DNA of 64,000 bases from Dyella amyloliquefaciens (GTDB lineage Bacteria > Pseudomonadota > Gammaproteobacteria > Xanthomonadales > Rhodanobacteraceae). Positions 44,479 to 53,696 of this stretch are shown in pieces. The notes under the pieces are model-generated. The model searched no databases and was not told the DNA's origin. It saw only the letters and a list, made by a program, of their open reading frames with translations. Both the position numbers and the translations under genes were made by a program. Positions within the stretch are counted from its first letter, which is position 1; every line of letters starts with the position of its first letter. The stretch covers positions 62,001 through 126,000 of the forward strand of contig NZ_SAYT01000007.1 of NCBI RefSeq assembly GCF_004296575.1. The letters run 5' to 3'.

Positions 44479-44949
44479 ATGCGCGCGCGCCTGATTGCCG
44501 TCGGTGAACGCATGCCCGCCTGGGTGGCGGAAGGTTTCGCCGAATACCGCAAGCGGCTGTCGCATGACTTGCCACTCGAACTCATCGAGCTGAAGCCCGG
44601 CGTACGCGGCAAGGGCCGCGATGACGCGCGGGCGATCCAGGATGAAGGCGCCGCGATCCTCGCTGCCTTGCCGCGCGACATCCACGTCGTGGCATTGGAC
44701 GGTCGCGGCAAGACGTGGTCCAGCGAAGACCTGGCGGCGCAGCTTGAGAAATGGCGGATGTCCGGGCGCGATCTCGCGTTCCTGATCGGCGGGCCGGATG
44801 GCCATGCGCCGGACGTACTCGCGCGCGCTGATCAGAGCTGGTCGCTGGGGCCGCTTACGCTGCCGCACATGCTGGTTCGCCTGGTGCTCGCCGAGCAGCT
44901 TTATCGCGCCACCACGCTGCTTTCCGGCCACCCGTACCATCGCGCCTGA
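44479..44949 (+). CDS. rlmH: 23S rRNA (pseudouridine(1915)-N(3))-methyltransferase RlmH
   Basis: SPOUT-class methyltransferase acting on pseudouridine 1915 of 23S rRNA. It is 156 residues with the signature block FLIGGPDGHAPDV and the knot-forming SLGPLTLPHMLVRLVLAEQLYRA near the C-terminus. The usual partner rsfS lies 85 bases upstream. Confidence 0.96.
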   Translation: MRARLIAVGERMPAWVAEGFAEYRKRLSHDLPLELIELKPGVRGKGRDDARAIQDEGAAILAALPRDIHVVALDGRGKTWSSEDLAAQLEKWRMSGRDLAFLIGGPDGHAPDVLARADQSWSLGPLTLPHMLVRLVLAEQLYRATTLLSGHPYHRA

Positions 44950-45080
44950 TCGTCGTCGCCGCTCGCGGCTATGCGCCGGGGGTATGTGCCACCACGGCCA
45001 CTTTGCGTGGAAAAGTGGTCATATGCCGCCCCATCGAGCTGCCGCATACTGCGGTCACTTCAGCTTTCCGGGACCGGTTC

Positions 45081-45530
45081 ATGTCCTTCACGGTGCGTCA
45101 GGCCACCATCCACGACCTTGATCGTGTCGTGCCGTTGTTCGATGCGTACCGGCAGTTCTACGGCAAGCCGGCGAATCTCGAACTGGCACGGCGCTTTCTG
45201 CTTGAGCGGTTCCAGCATCACGAGTCGGTGATCCTGCTTGCAACGGATAGCGAAGGCCGGGGCGTGGGTTTCACCCAGCTCTATCCCTTGTTCTCATCGG
45301 TACGCGCGGCGCGCACCTATCTGCTCAACGATCTCTTTGTCGCAGCCGACGCACGCCGGAGTGGGGTGGCTGCGGCATTGCTACACGAGGCTGTCGATTA
45401 CGCACGGGCAGCCGGGGCGGTGGGCATGTCGCTCACCACGGCCCATACGAATGAGGCGGCGCAACGCTTGTATGAGTCCCTGGGGTGGAAAAGGGACCTC
45501 GAGTTTCGCGAATACAGCGTCGCTTTTTGA
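45081..45530 (+). CDS. GNAT family N-acetyltransferase
   Basis: Single-domain GNAT protein (149 residues). The acetyl-CoA binding motif is DARRSGVAAALLHEAVDYAR, with FVAADARR just before it. The C-terminal TNEAAQRLYESLGWKRD is the typical motif B end. The start at 45081 is chosen because MSFTVRQATIHDLD is the usual first strand; the longer frame has no support. Substrate is unknown. Confidence 0.87.
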   Translation: MSFTVRQATIHDLDRVVPLFDAYRQFYGKPANLELARRFLLERFQHHESVILLATDSEGRGVGFTQLYPLFSSVRAARTYLLNDLFVAADARRSGVAAALLHEAVDYARAAGAVGMSLTTAHTNEAAQRLYESLGWKRDLEFREYSVAF

Positions 45531-45623
45531 GCGGATTCCTACCTCAGACCATCGTCTAGCTTGCCAAGAGTTTGACGTGGCCGGGCGCTAACATGGGTGG
45601 ATTGCACTTCAGGAGCAACCCCC

Positions 45624-47135
45624 ATGGAACAGCGCATTCGCCACGCCGGACTCGCCAGCAAGGTCATGACCGCCGCCAAGGCGGCCGAGCTGATCGATCC
45701 CGGCATGACGATCGGCATGAGCGGCTTTACCGGCGCGGGATATCCCAAGGCCGTGCCGCAGGCGCTGGCTGCTCGCATGATGGCGACGCATGAGCGTGGC
45801 GAAGCGTTTCGCGTGCGCGTGCTCACAGGTGCATCGACCGCGCCCGAGCTGGACGGATCGCTGGCGCGTGCCGACGGCATCGACCTGCGCCTGCCTTACC
45901 AGTCCGATCCGGAGCTGCGCGCGCGCATCAACCGCGGCGAAATGGATTATCTGGACATCCACCTCAGCCACGTTGCGCAGTACGCCTGGTTCGGTTTCTT
46001 CGGCAAGCTCGACCTGGCGGTGGTCGAAGCCACGGCGATCATGCCGGATGGCCGGCTGCTGCCGTCATCGTCGGTGGGCAACAACAAGACCTGGCTGGAT
46101 CTCGCCGACAAGGTGATCGTCGAGGTCAACCACTGGCAGCCGATGGAAATGGAGGGCATGCACGATGTGTATTACGGCACGGCGCTGCCGCCGCATCGCA
46201 AGCCCATTCCGCTGCTGAAACCGGATGACCGTATCGGCGAGCCGTACCTGCGGCTCGATCCGGACAAGGTCATCGCCGTGGTGGAAACCAACGCGCCTGA
46301 CCGCAACAGCGCGTTCTCGCCGCCGGATGATTGCTCGCGCCAGATCGCCGGCCACCTGATCGATTTCTTCCGCCACGAGATCGCCAAGGGGCGTCTCTCG
46401 CCGCAGCTGCTGCCGTTGCAGTCGGGCGTGGGCAACATCGCCAACGCCGTGCTGGGTGGATTGCGCGATGGTGGATTCAAGGGACTCACTGCCTTCACTG
46501 AGGTGATCCAGGACGGCATGCTCGACCTGCTGGCCAACGACGTGCTCAGCGTCGCCTCGGCCACGTCGTTCTCGCTGAGTCCGGCGGGCATCGAGCGCTT
46601 TCTCGACAACATCGATTTCTTCCGCAAGCGCATCATCCTGCGCACGCAGGAAATCTCCAACCATCCGGAGCTGGTGCGCCGACTCGGCTGCATCGCCATG
46701 AACGGCATGGTGGAGGCGGATATCTACGGCAACATCAACTCCACGCATGTTGCCGGCACCAGCATCATCAACGGCATCGGCGGGTCGGGCGATTTCGCGC
46801 GCAACGGTTTCATGTCGTGCTTCCTTACGCCCAGCACGGCGAAGAACGGAGCGGTGTCGTGCATCGTGCCGATGGTGAGCCACGTGGATCACACCGAGCA
46901 TGATGTGGCGGTGGTGGTCACCGAGCAGGGCCTGGCCGACCTGCGCGGGCTGTCGCCGCGCCAGCGCGCCAAGGTCATCATCGAGCGTTGCGCGCATCCG
47001 GACTACCGTCCGCTGTTGCAGGACTATTTCAATCGCGCGATGCACGACAGCCGCGGCAAGCACACGCCGCACCTGCTGGGCGAGGCGCTGTCCTGGCACC
47101 AGCGTTTCCTCGAAACCGGCGATATGCGACCTTAA
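45624..47135 (+). CDS. Acetyl-CoA hydrolase / succinate CoA-transferase family protein
   Basis: Class I CoA-transferase of the acetyl-CoA hydrolase/Cat1/AarC family, 503 residues. N-terminal GMSGFTGAGYPKAVP and the catalytic Glu293 in FTEVIQDGMLDL match succinyl-CoA:acetate or propionyl-CoA:succinate CoA-transferases; GSGDFARNG and VVVTEQGLADLRGL are also family blocks. AGGAG lies eight bases before the ATG. In a strain with acnD-prpF, CoA transfer from propionyl-CoA or acetyl-CoA to succinate is plausible, but the acyl specificity cannot be read here. Confidence 0.9.
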   Translation: MEQRIRHAGLASKVMTAAKAAELIDPGMTIGMSGFTGAGYPKAVPQALAARMMATHERGEAFRVRVLTGASTAPELDGSLARADGIDLRLPYQSDPELRARINRGEMDYLDIHLSHVAQYAWFGFFGKLDLAVVEATAIMPDGRLLPSSSVGNNKTWLDLADKVIVEVNHWQPMEMEGMHDVYYGTALPPHRKPIPLLKPDDRIGEPYLRLDPDKVIAVVETNAPDRNSAFSPPDDCSRQIAGHLIDFFRHEIAKGRLSPQLLPLQSGVGNIANAVLGGLRDGGFKGLTAFTEVIQDGMLDLLANDVLSVASATSFSLSPAGIERFLDNIDFFRKRIILRTQEISNHPELVRRLGCIAMNGMVEADIYGNINSTHVAGTSIINGIGGSGDFARNGFMSCFLTPSTAKNGAVSCIVPMVSHVDHTEHDVAVVVTEQGLADLRGLSPRQRAKVIIERCAHPDYRPLLQDYFNRAMHDSRGKHTPHLLGEALSWHQRFLETGDMRP

Positions 47136-47166
47136 GGGTCCCTACGCCAACGGTCACGCGTCCGCC

Positions 47167-47736
47167 ATGCTCTATCTCGCCTCGCAGTCGCCTCGTCGCC
47201 GCCAGTTGCTGGAGCAGATCGGCGTGGAGTTCCGGGTGGTCGACGTCAACGTGCCGGAGCAACGCGCCCACGCGGAAGCGCCACGCGAATACGTCAGCCG
47301 CGTGGCGCGCGAAAAGGCGATCGCCGGGTTCGTGGCGTTGAACGATCCGCAAGCCGTCGTACTGGGCGCGGACACCGAGGTCGTGCTGGACGATGAGGTG
47401 TTCGGCAAACCGGCCGATGCTGCCGACGCCGCGGCGATGCTGCGCCGGCTATCGGCAAGAGTCCACGAGGTGATCTCCACCGTGTGGCTGGTAAGCCGCA
47501 AGGGCGAGTGGAGCGATACCAGCCTGTCGCGCGTGCGCATGCCCGAACTGGATGACGCCACCATTGCGGCCTACATCGCCACCGGCGAAGCCTTTGGCAA
47601 GGCGGGCGCCTATGCCATCCAGGGGCACGGCGCGAAGCTGATCGAGCACCTCGATGGCAGTCATTCCGGCGTGATGGGATTGCCGGTGTTCGAGACGGCG
47701 AGACTGCTGCGCGCGCATGGCGTGATCCGCGCCTGA
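47167..47736 (+). CDS. maf: Maf family nucleotide pyrophosphatase (YhdE type)
   Basis: Nucleoside triphosphate pyrophosphatase of the Maf family, 189 residues, removing UTP/dTTP or modified nucleotides. Signature elements: MLYLASQSPRRRQLL at the N-terminus, LGADTEVVLDDEVFGKP, and GAYAIQGHGA. The start is the ATG 31 bases after the preceding stop. Maf commonly follows rlmH in gammaproteobacteria; here two genes intervene. Confidence 0.92.
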   Translation: MLYLASQSPRRRQLLEQIGVEFRVVDVNVPEQRAHAEAPREYVSRVAREKAIAGFVALNDPQAVVLGADTEVVLDDEVFGKPADAADAAAMLRRLSARVHEVISTVWLVSRKGEWSDTSLSRVRMPELDDATIAAYIATGEAFGKAGAYAIQGHGAKLIEHLDGSHSGVMGLPVFETARLLRAHGVIRA

Positions 47737-47753
47737 AGCGTTGCAACCCGGTA

Positions 47754-48572
47754 TCAGTTGCCGGGCATCATCATGAACCAGGACACGACCGCGAGCAGGT
47801 TGTTCGCACCGTGCGCCAGCACGGACGGCCAGATCGAGCCGGATTGCACCCGCAACCAGCCGAGCACCAGTCCGAGCAGCGCGAGGTTCGGCAACGCGTA
47901 CCAGAGGAACGACAGGTCCGGCAGGTGTACGCAGGCAAACAGCACGGCGGTGATGGCGACGGCCCAGCCGTTGCCTACGTGTCGGCTGATCGATGACAGC
48001 AGCACGCCACGAAACAGCAGCTCTTCCACCAGCGGTCCCAGGCTCACCACCAGCAGCGCCAGCGGCAGGCGCAGCATCAGCGGAATGTGCGCGCCCAGCA
48101 TCTTGATGTCCTGGCTGACCTCGTGCCCCTGCGCCAGCCATTGCGTCAGCATGCCGCCCACAAAAGGCATGAGTACGCCCAGTGCAAGGGCAACGGCATA
48201 GAGGGCGGGTATGGGCGTCGCGGTGAATCCGAAGCCCGGCAGTTCGCCGAGCGTCCACAGCGAAGGCCACCGGCGCCGGACCAGGTGAATGATCAGCACC
48301 GCGGAAATCACCAGCGTGACCATGACCGCGACGGCACTGGCATCGGACTGGCCGAGCCACGCACGGGCCTGATGAATCAGGTCGGCTAGACCATCGCCGT
48401 GCCGCAGCACCGCGACCAGTCCGGCCACGAGGCCGATGCCGCCACCGATGGCGAGCTGCAGGGCGAAGTACAGCGCGATGAATCCAAGGGCATGCCAGAC
48501 GGAAGGTGCCGGCAACAGCAGTGGCAAGGATGGCGGCGAATCAGAGGCGTATTTCAATCGGTTCGCATCCAT
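47754..48572 (-). CDS. CPBP family intramembrane metalloprotease
   Basis: Membrane protease of the CPBP (CAAX protease and bacteriocin-processing) family, 272 residues from MDANRLKYASD. Motif 1 is EELLFRG (183-189), motif 2 is FACVHLPD (His216) and motif 3 is AHGANN (His254, Asn258), all within membrane helices. A longer in-frame reading to 48794 would overlap the divergent gene and is unlikely. Bacterial members are poorly characterised; roles include processing of peptides or immunity to bacteriocins. It converges on maf. Confidence 0.88.
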   Translation of the reverse strand: MDANRLKYASDSPPSLPLLLPAPSVWHALGFIALYFALQLAIGGGIGLVAGLVAVLRHGDGLADLIHQARAWLGQSDASAVAVMVTLVISAVLIIHLVRRRWPSLWTLGELPGFGFTATPIPALYAVALALGVLMPFVGGMLTQWLAQGHEVSQDIKMLGAHIPLMLRLPLALLVVSLGPLVEELLFRGVLLSSISRHVGNGWAVAITAVLFACVHLPDLSFLWYALPNLALLGLVLGWLRVQSGSIWPSVLAHGANNLLAVVSWFMMMPGN

Positions 48573-48784
48573 CGATGGCGAGTCCAGCAAACGCGCGTGC
48601 AAGTCGAGCTGCCGGGACGCAACGCGCTCGCTGCCCGGCAAGAACACGCTAGTCCCTGCCGCAGCGCGGGCGCAATCCTGTCCTTTGGCACGGTTGGCGG
48701 GATGGCTGGCGCCGTGTTCACGCGGTCGCCCTGTATAGTGGCGGGACGTTCCAAGGAGGAATACGGCGCGCCGAGCGCCGCCCC

Positions 48785-50341
48785 ATGTTCGCATTCGACT
48801 GGCTGGCCGACCCTACTGCGTGGGCAGGTCTCCTCACCCTGGTGGTGCTGGAGATCGTGCTTGGCATCGACAATCTCGTCTTCATCGCGATCCTCGCCGA
48901 CAAGCTTCCGGTGCGGAAGCGCGACCAGGCCCGCGTACTGGGCCTTTCGCTGGCGCTGGTCATGCGCCTGGCGTTGCTGGGAGCGATGTCCTGGCTGGTG
49001 AAACTCACGACGCCCATCCTTGTGTGGGGCGCCGTGTCGCTGTCATGGCGCGACATCATCCTGCTGCTGGGCGGCACCTTCCTGTTGTTCAAGGCCACGG
49101 TGGAACTGCACGAGCGGCTGGAGGCAGAAGACGACCACGACGCGGCCAAGCGTGCGCCCGCGCGATTCTGGCTGGTGGTGGCGCAGATCGTGGCGCTGGA
49201 TGCGGTGTTCTCGCTCGATTCGGTGATCACGGCCGTGGGCATGGTGGATCACCTGTCCGTGATGATGATTGCGGTGGTGGTGGCGATGATCCTGATGATC
49301 AGCGCCAGCAAGCCACTGACGAATTTCGTCAACGCACGACCGACGGTGGTGATCCTGTGCCTGTCGTTCCTGCTGATGATCGGCTTCAGCCTGGTGGCTG
49401 AAGGCTTCGGCTTCCATATCCCGAAGGGTTACCTGTACGCCGCGATCGGCTTCTCGATCATGATCGAGGCCTTCAACCAGACCATGCGACGCAACCGCCA
49501 GCGCAGCCTGCTGGGGAGTGCACGCTCGCTGCGCGATCGCACCGCGATGGCGGTGATCAATCTGCTCGGCGGCGCGGGCAAGGAAGAGGAAGAGGCGACG
49601 CCCCATCCCGCCGCCGCGAACGCGGACGGCAACGTGGCCGTGTTCGGCAAGGACGAGCTGGCGATGGTGCAAGGCGTGCTCGATCTTGCGCACCGACCCG
49701 TGCGCTCGATCATGACGCCGCGCCCGGAAATCAACTGGATCGATCCGCGCGAAAGCGTGGAGCAGCTGCGCGCGGAAGTGAGCGCCTCCAGCCACGCATG
49801 GCTGCCGGTGGCCGGCGACGATCTCGACCAGCTGGTCGGCGTGGCATCGTCACGCGACCTGCTGGAGAGCCTGCTCGAACACGGCCGCATCGAGGTGGAT
49901 CAGGTGGTGCGCAAGCCGCTGACCGTGCTCGAGTCGCTCAGCGTGCTGCGCCTCATCGAGGAGTTCCGCCGCTCGCCGCTGCAGGTGGCATTGGTGGTGG
50001 ATGAATACGGCAGCGTGTTGGGCCTGGTGACGCCTACCGATGTGCTCGAAGTGATTGCCGGTGAGTTTCCCGACGACCAGAGCGGCGATCCCGCTGCCGT
50101 GCAGGAAGTGGACGGCAGCTGGATGCTTGATGCCAGCCTGGACCTGCGTCGCGTCGAACACCTGCTCGGCCTCAAGCTGAGCGGCGATGACAGTTTCTCC
50201 ACGCTCGCAGGCTACGTGCTGCAACAGCTCGGGCGCTTGCCCAGTGTGGGCGACACCTTCACCAGCGAAGGGCTGAACTTCGAGGTGGTGGCGATGGACG
50301 GTGCGCGCATCGACCGGTTGAAGGTGACGCCGGAGGCGTGA
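48785..50341 (+). CDS. TerC family membrane protein with CBS and CorC/HlyC domains
   Basis: 518-residue fusion. An N-terminal TerC domain (about 1-240, seven helices, with [16 protein letters not shown] and [17 protein letters not shown] carrying the acidic residues) is followed by a CBS pair (about 295-410) and a C-terminal transporter-associated CorC/HlyC domain (about 430-515). This is the architecture of YegH/YoaE-type proteins. TerC members export manganese or take part in metal loading of exoenzymes. A TATAGT box at 48734 may be its -10. No manganese riboswitch is recognisable upstream. A hairpin spans the stop codon. Confidence 0.9.
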   Translation: MFAFDWLADPTAWAGLLTLVVLEIVLGIDNLVFIAILADKLPVRKRDQARVLGLSLALVMRLALLGAMSWLVKLTTPILVWGAVSLSWRDIILLLGGTFLLFKATVELHERLEAEDDHDAAKRAPARFWLVVAQIVALDAVFSLDSVITAVGMVDHLSVMMIAVVVAMILMISASKPLTNFVNARPTVVILCLSFLLMIGFSLVAEGFGFHIPKGYLYAAIGFSIMIEAFNQTMRRNRQRSLLGSARSLRDRTAMAVINLLGGAGKEEEEATPHPAAANADGNVAVFGKDELAMVQGVLDLAHRPVRSIMTPRPEINWIDPRESVEQLRAEVSASSHAWLPVAGDDLDQLVGVASSRDLLESLLEHGRIEVDQVVRKPLTVLESLSVLRLIEEFRRSPLQVALVVDEYGSVLGLVTPTDVLEVIAGEFPDDQSGDPAAVQEVDGSWMLDASLDLRRVEHLLGLKLSGDDSFSTLAGYVLQQLGRLPSVGDTFTSEGLNFEVVAMDGARIDRLKVTPEA

Positions 50342-50348
50342 CGCCTCC
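50332..50348. terminator. Hairpin at the TerC-family stop codon
   Basis: GGAGGCG and CGCCTCC around TGA form a 7-base stem that spans the stop codon, in front of the converging MAPEG gene whose stop is 13 bases away. There is no T tract. It may separate the converging transcripts. Confidence 0.4.
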
Positions 50349-50354
50349 TTCGCC

Positions 50355-50750
50355 TCATCCCGCCATGAGCGCCCGCGCGAGGCCCACCACGCCCAGCAGC
50401 AGCGTGGCCAGCCAGCCGGCCGCCGACGCCATGTAGCCCGGTCCGCGCTTGGAGGCATCCTTCAGGTAGGCCACGGCATACCACACGCGTCCCAGCACCC
50501 AGACCAGCCCGGCCAGGCCGCCCCAGAGCGGCATGCCGTATTGAACGGCCAGCCACAGCGAAGGCAGGAACATCACGGTCGATTCCAGCGTGTTCATCTG
50601 TACGCGCAGGGCGCGCTCGAAGGCCGGATGGCCGGTGACGGCCGGTGCCTTGATCCCGTACTTGCTGCGCGCGTGGCCGGCCGCCCACATGGTGCCGAAC
50701 TGCAACAGGACGGTGAGCAGGACGATGATGGCGGGCAGGTGCTGGATCAT
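50355..50750 (-). CDS. MAPEG family membrane protein
   Basis: Small membrane protein (131 residues) with four predicted helices. The family pattern FERALRVQMNTLESTVMFLPSLWLA is clear around residues 44-68; ERA-R-QxNTLE is the MAPEG glutathione-binding-like signature. The ATG at 50750 is preferred to the GTG five codons upstream. Eukaryotic members act in eicosanoid and glutathione metabolism; the role of bacterial members is unsettled. Confidence 0.88.
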   Translation of the reverse strand: MIQHLPAIIVLLTVLLQFGTMWAAGHARSKYGIKAPAVTGHPAFERALRVQMNTLESTVMFLPSLWLAVQYGMPLWGGLAGLVWVLGRVWYAVAYLKDASKRGPGYMASAAGWLATLLLGVVGLARALMAG

Positions 50751-50859
50751 GACGGGCTCTCGCAAAAATGGAGGCCTACTCTAGCCATCGACGCTGGCCG
50801 GCGGGAGGGGGTATCGTGGACCGACGGCACCGCCACGGTGCACCAGCGAGGGACATCGC

Positions 50860-51726
50860 ATGGACTGGCAGAAGGGCGAGCGCAGTCAGAATGTCGTCGT
50901 CGACGATGGCAGCGGTGGTGGCGGTGGCCCGCGCTTCGGTGGCGGGCGCGGCATGGGGATCGGCGGCATCATCATCCTGGCCATTCTGGGGCTGGTGTTC
51001 TTCAAGGACCCCACTGCGCTGCTCAACCAGGCAAACACCGGTGGCCAGGTGGCGGCGCCGACCGGGCAGCCGACCGAGGTCGATCCGCAGACCAAGGATT
51101 TCATCAGCGCCGTGCTGGGCTCCACCGAGAAGACCTGGACGGACATTTTCGCTAGCCATGGTCGCCAGTACGTCGATCCGCAGCTGAAGATCTTCAGTGG
51201 CGGCGTGAACACGGCATGCGGCATGGCCTCCACCGCGGTGGGACCGTTCTATTGTCCCGGCGACCAACTGGTCTATCTGGACGTGGCGTTTTTCAAGGAA
51301 CTGGAAACCCGCTTCCACGCGACCGGGGATTTTGCCCGCGCCTACGTGATCGCCCACGAGGTGGGCCACCACGTGCAGAACCTGCTGGGCATCTTCGACC
51401 AGGTGGAGCAGGCCCGCCGCCGGGGTGCCCGCATGGAAGGCGCCGATGGCCTGTCCGTACGGCAGGAGCTTCAGGCCGACTGTTTCGCCGGTGTCTGGGC
51501 CAACCGCACCCAGCAGCGCCTGCAGTGGCTGCAGCCGGGCGACGTCGAATCCGCGCTCAATGCGGCCAGCAAGATCGGCGACGACGCCCTGCAACAGCAG
51601 GCACAGGGGCGGGTGGTACCTGATTCCTTCACCCATGGCACGTCCGCACAGCGCGTGAAATGGTTCCGTGCCGGCTTCGACAGCGGCGATATCGCCAGCT
51701 GCAACACCTTCGCCGGGGAACCCTGA
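50860..51726 (+). CDS. Neutral zinc metallopeptidase-like membrane protein (YpfJ/KPN_02809 family)
   Basis: 288-residue protein with a Gly-rich N-terminus, one membrane helix (about 33-48) and a zincin-like domain. HEVGHH (166-171) is the HExxH site and LQADCFAGVWA supplies a likely third ligand. The residues YCPGDQLVYLD just before the site are typical of YpfJ. It is predicted as an inner-membrane-anchored peptidase with a periplasmic domain. Function in proteobacteria is uncharacterised. Confidence 0.9.
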   Translation: MDWQKGERSQNVVVDDGSGGGGGPRFGGGRGMGIGGIIILAILGLVFFKDPTALLNQANTGGQVAAPTGQPTEVDPQTKDFISAVLGSTEKTWTDIFASHGRQYVDPQLKIFSGGVNTACGMASTAVGPFYCPGDQLVYLDVAFFKELETRFHATGDFARAYVIAHEVGHHVQNLLGIFDQVEQARRRGARMEGADGLSVRQELQADCFAGVWANRTQQRLQWLQPGDVESALNAASKIGDDALQQQAQGRVVPDSFTHGTSAQRVKWFRAGFDSGDIASCNTFAGEP

Positions 51727-51839
51727 GTCACCTCGATGGCGCATCGCAGGAGCGGCGTGCCGACAGCTGCACGACGCACCCCTGCGCGTTCTAGAATGCC
51801 GGCGCTGCGTGCCTTGGGGTGCGCCTCCGAACGACACCC

Positions 51840-52199
51840 ATGCATCCCTGCCTGCGTTGCGGCGCTTGCTGCGCCTATTTCCGTGTGGCCTTCCACTGGT
51901 CCGAGGCGGACGCATCCCTGGGAGGCGTGGTGCCCCCGGAACTCGCCGAGACACTCGATCCGCATCGCTTCGTCATGCGCGGCACCCAGGCGTCCAGGCC
52001 GCGTTGTGTCGCCTTGCACGGCACCGTGGGAGAAACCGCGCATTGCGGCATCTACGAGCAGCGGCCGTCGGTGTGCCGCGAAGTGGAGCCTGCGTGGGAA
52101 TCGGGGCGTCCCAGCCTGCAATGCGACAAGGCGCGCGTCGCCCACGGCATGTCGCCGCTGACACTTGCGGATTGGCAGGCGGTGCCACAGCACGCCTGA
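51840..52199 (+). CDS. YkgJ family cysteine cluster protein
   Basis: 119-residue protein of the YkgJ/UPF0153 cysteine-cluster group. The N-terminal CLRCGACC (4-11) and later cysteines in RPRCVAL, AHCGIYEQRPSVCREV and LQCDKARV are the spaced ligands for zinc or an iron-sulfur cluster. The ATG at 51840 begins right at the cluster; a seven-codon extension is possible. A TAGAAT box lies about 45 bases upstream. Function is unknown. It converges with the anti-sigma gene. Confidence 0.87.
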   Translation: MHPCLRCGACCAYFRVAFHWSEADASLGGVVPPELAETLDPHRFVMRGTQASRPRCVALHGTVGETAHCGIYEQRPSVCREVEPAWESGRPSLQCDKARVAHGMSPLTLADWQAVPQHA

Positions 52200-52206
52200 C
52201 GGCGAA

Positions 52207-52992
52207 CTACCTGGCGCCCGAGGTACTGCCGTCGTTCTGGAACGCCAGGGCGAACTGGCGGAGATCGCTCTCGCTGACGTCGGAAACCGCCACGTATTGC
52301 ATCCCGGCATCCGACCAGCGGATCACCGTATAGCCGTGTTCCTGCACCACTGTCTGGGGCGATGGCACGCCGGCTTCCACCGGCCATTGGTAGAGGTTGA
52401 TCACGTGCAGGCGGCGCTTGTACACCAGGGCCGCCACGCTGCGCCCGTCGACGGCATCCAGACGGCCGCCGATCAACGGGAAGCCTTCGTCGCCCAGGTC
52501 CTTCACCCGTGGTGCGAAATCCAGTCGCCCTTCGAACCAGGGCTTGACCGTGTGCTGGTCGGTCGACACCACGTCCATCAGGTGCTGTCCCTGCAGGGAA
52601 CGCACATGGCCGGAGATGACATCGGCCACGAGCTCATGGTTGACGCGCCCCGAGCGCATGAGCTGCAACCACGCCGGACCGGAAAGCAGCATCGCCGCAA
52701 CGAAACCCGCTGCCGCAGCAACGGAAAGCGGCATGCGCGCACGGCGCTGCCGGGGACGGACGATGGTCGCCGGTGCCTCCGCTGCGGTTGTCCAGCGCTG
52801 ACGCAGTGCGTCCGGCGCCTTCTCGTAAAGGCCGGGTTGCGCCAGTGCCTTGTGCAAGGTCGCGTAGGCGTCGTAACGCGCCGTGCAGGCAGGGCATTCG
52901 CGCATGTGGCCGGCGATGGCAGCGCTGTTGGCGGCGTCGAGTTCGTCGTCCAGGTAGGCGTGCAACAGCAGCCTTGCGTCATCGCACATCAT
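52207..52992 (-). CDS. Zinc-binding (ZAS) membrane anti-sigma factor
   Basis: Anti-sigma factor of 261 residues. The N-terminal zinc anti-sigma motif is His29-x3-Cys33-x2-Cys36 (HMRECPAC) in the cytoplasm, followed by one membrane helix (about 86-105) and a periplasmic domain of about 150 residues. Two successive ATGs open the gene; AGGAGGT lies nine bases before the first. It overlaps the end of the sigma gene by 14 bases, so the two are translated together. The periplasmic domain (GHVRSLQGQHLMDV, DLGDEGFPLIGGRLDAV) resembles those of RsiW-like or ChrR-type regulators only in layout. Confidence 0.87.
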   Translation of the reverse strand: MMCDDARLLLHAYLDDELDAANSAAIAGHMRECPACTARYDAYATLHKALAQPGLYEKAPDALRQRWTTAAEAPATIVRPRQRRARMPLSVAAAAGFVAAMLLSGPAWLQLMRSGRVNHELVADVISGHVRSLQGQHLMDVVSTDQHTVKPWFEGRLDFAPRVKDLGDEGFPLIGGRLDAVDGRSVAALVYKRRLHVINLYQWPVEAGVPSPQTVVQEHGYTVIRWSDAGMQYVAVSDVSESDLRQFALAFQNDGSTSGAR

Positions 52993-53551
52993 GGCGACGC
53001 ACCTCCTTCGGATGATGGCCCAGTTCCGCGCGCAGGCGCTCGCGCGCACGGGCGAGCCGCGACATCACGGTACCGATCCGCTGCTCGATGATGGCCGCGA
53101 TCTCCTTGTACGAGCACTCTTCGAGTTCGCGCAGCACGATCACCTCGCGCAGTGCCGGCGGCATGCGCTCCAACGCGGCGCGCAAAGCGCCCACGTCGAC
53201 GGCGAGCAGCGTGAGCGTTTCGGGCGAAGGGCCTTCATCCACCAGTGGATGGATGTCTTCGTCGAGTTCCGCGTGCAGGTCGTCCTGCCGGTTCTTGCTA
53301 CGCATCGTGTAGTAGGTATGGCGCACGATGGTGAGCAGCCATACGCGTGCATCGCCGCCGTGGAAACTGTCGAAGTAACGCAACGCGCGGAGCATCGCTT
53401 CCTGCACCACGTCCTGCGCATCGCCGGCGTCATGTGACAGCCATCGCGCCAGGTTGTAGGCCGCGTCCAGATACGGCAGCACCTGCTGTTCGAAGCGGGC
53501 GCTTCGCGCAGTGTCCTGGCCGGTCATAGGGGCTGGCGGATCGGTGGGCAT
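52979..53551 (-). CDS. ECF RNA polymerase sigma factor
   Basis: Sigma factor of the ECF family, 190 residues. Region 2 is DAAYNLARWLSHDAGDAQDVVQEAMLRALRYF (spread over about 28-60) and region 4 is PPALREVIVLRELEECSYKEIAAII. It is co-transcribed with the zinc anti-sigma gene. A promoter with the same pattern as that of the divergent metallophosphoesterase gene ends about eight bases before the first ATG. That makes a leaderless message or a start at the internal ATG (53527) likely. Probable regulon: itself, plus the metallophosphoesterase and cupredoxin genes. Confidence 0.88.
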   Translation of the reverse strand: MPTDPPAPMTGQDTARSARFEQQVLPYLDAAYNLARWLSHDAGDAQDVVQEAMLRALRYFDSFHGGDARVWLLTIVRHTYYTMRSKNRQDDLHAELDEDIHPLVDEGPSPETLTLLAVDVGALRAALERMPPALREVIVLRELEECSYKEIAAIIEQRIGTVMSRLARARERLRAELGHHPKEVRRHDVR

Positions 53552-53558
53552 GAAGGTT

Positions 53559-53587
53559 AAGACCTCGACAGCGCCGACTTTATTCCA
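53559..53587 (-). promoter_or_regulatory. ECF-type promoter of the sigma/anti-sigma operon
   Basis: Minus strand: TGGAATAA at 53587-53580, 16 bases, then GTCTT at 53563-53559. The identical -35 octamer faces the other way at 53623. Predicted start of transcription falls at or beside the sigma ATG. Confidence 0.65.
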
Positions 53588-53622
53588 GGTCTTGCCGCAG
53601 GTTGTGTGAAAGCGCCCAAGGG

Positions 53623-53651
53623 TGGAATAAGCGCGGTCCCGGGCCGGTAGT
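53623..53651 (+). promoter_or_regulatory. ECF-type promoter of the metallophosphoesterase-cupredoxin operon
   Basis: TGGAATAA at 53623-53630, 16 bases, then GTAGT at 53647-53651. It mirrors the site at 53587-53559 in sequence and spacing, which suggests that the ECF sigma factor drives both operons. Confidence 0.65.
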
Positions 53652-53696
53652 GGATAGGGCGGGGCGCACCCGTTTCCCTATCCGGAGAATCCGACC

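Noticed and set aside
48590-48784. Manganese (yybP-ykoY) riboswitch before the TerC-family gene
   Set aside because: The conserved loop sequences of that class are not seen.
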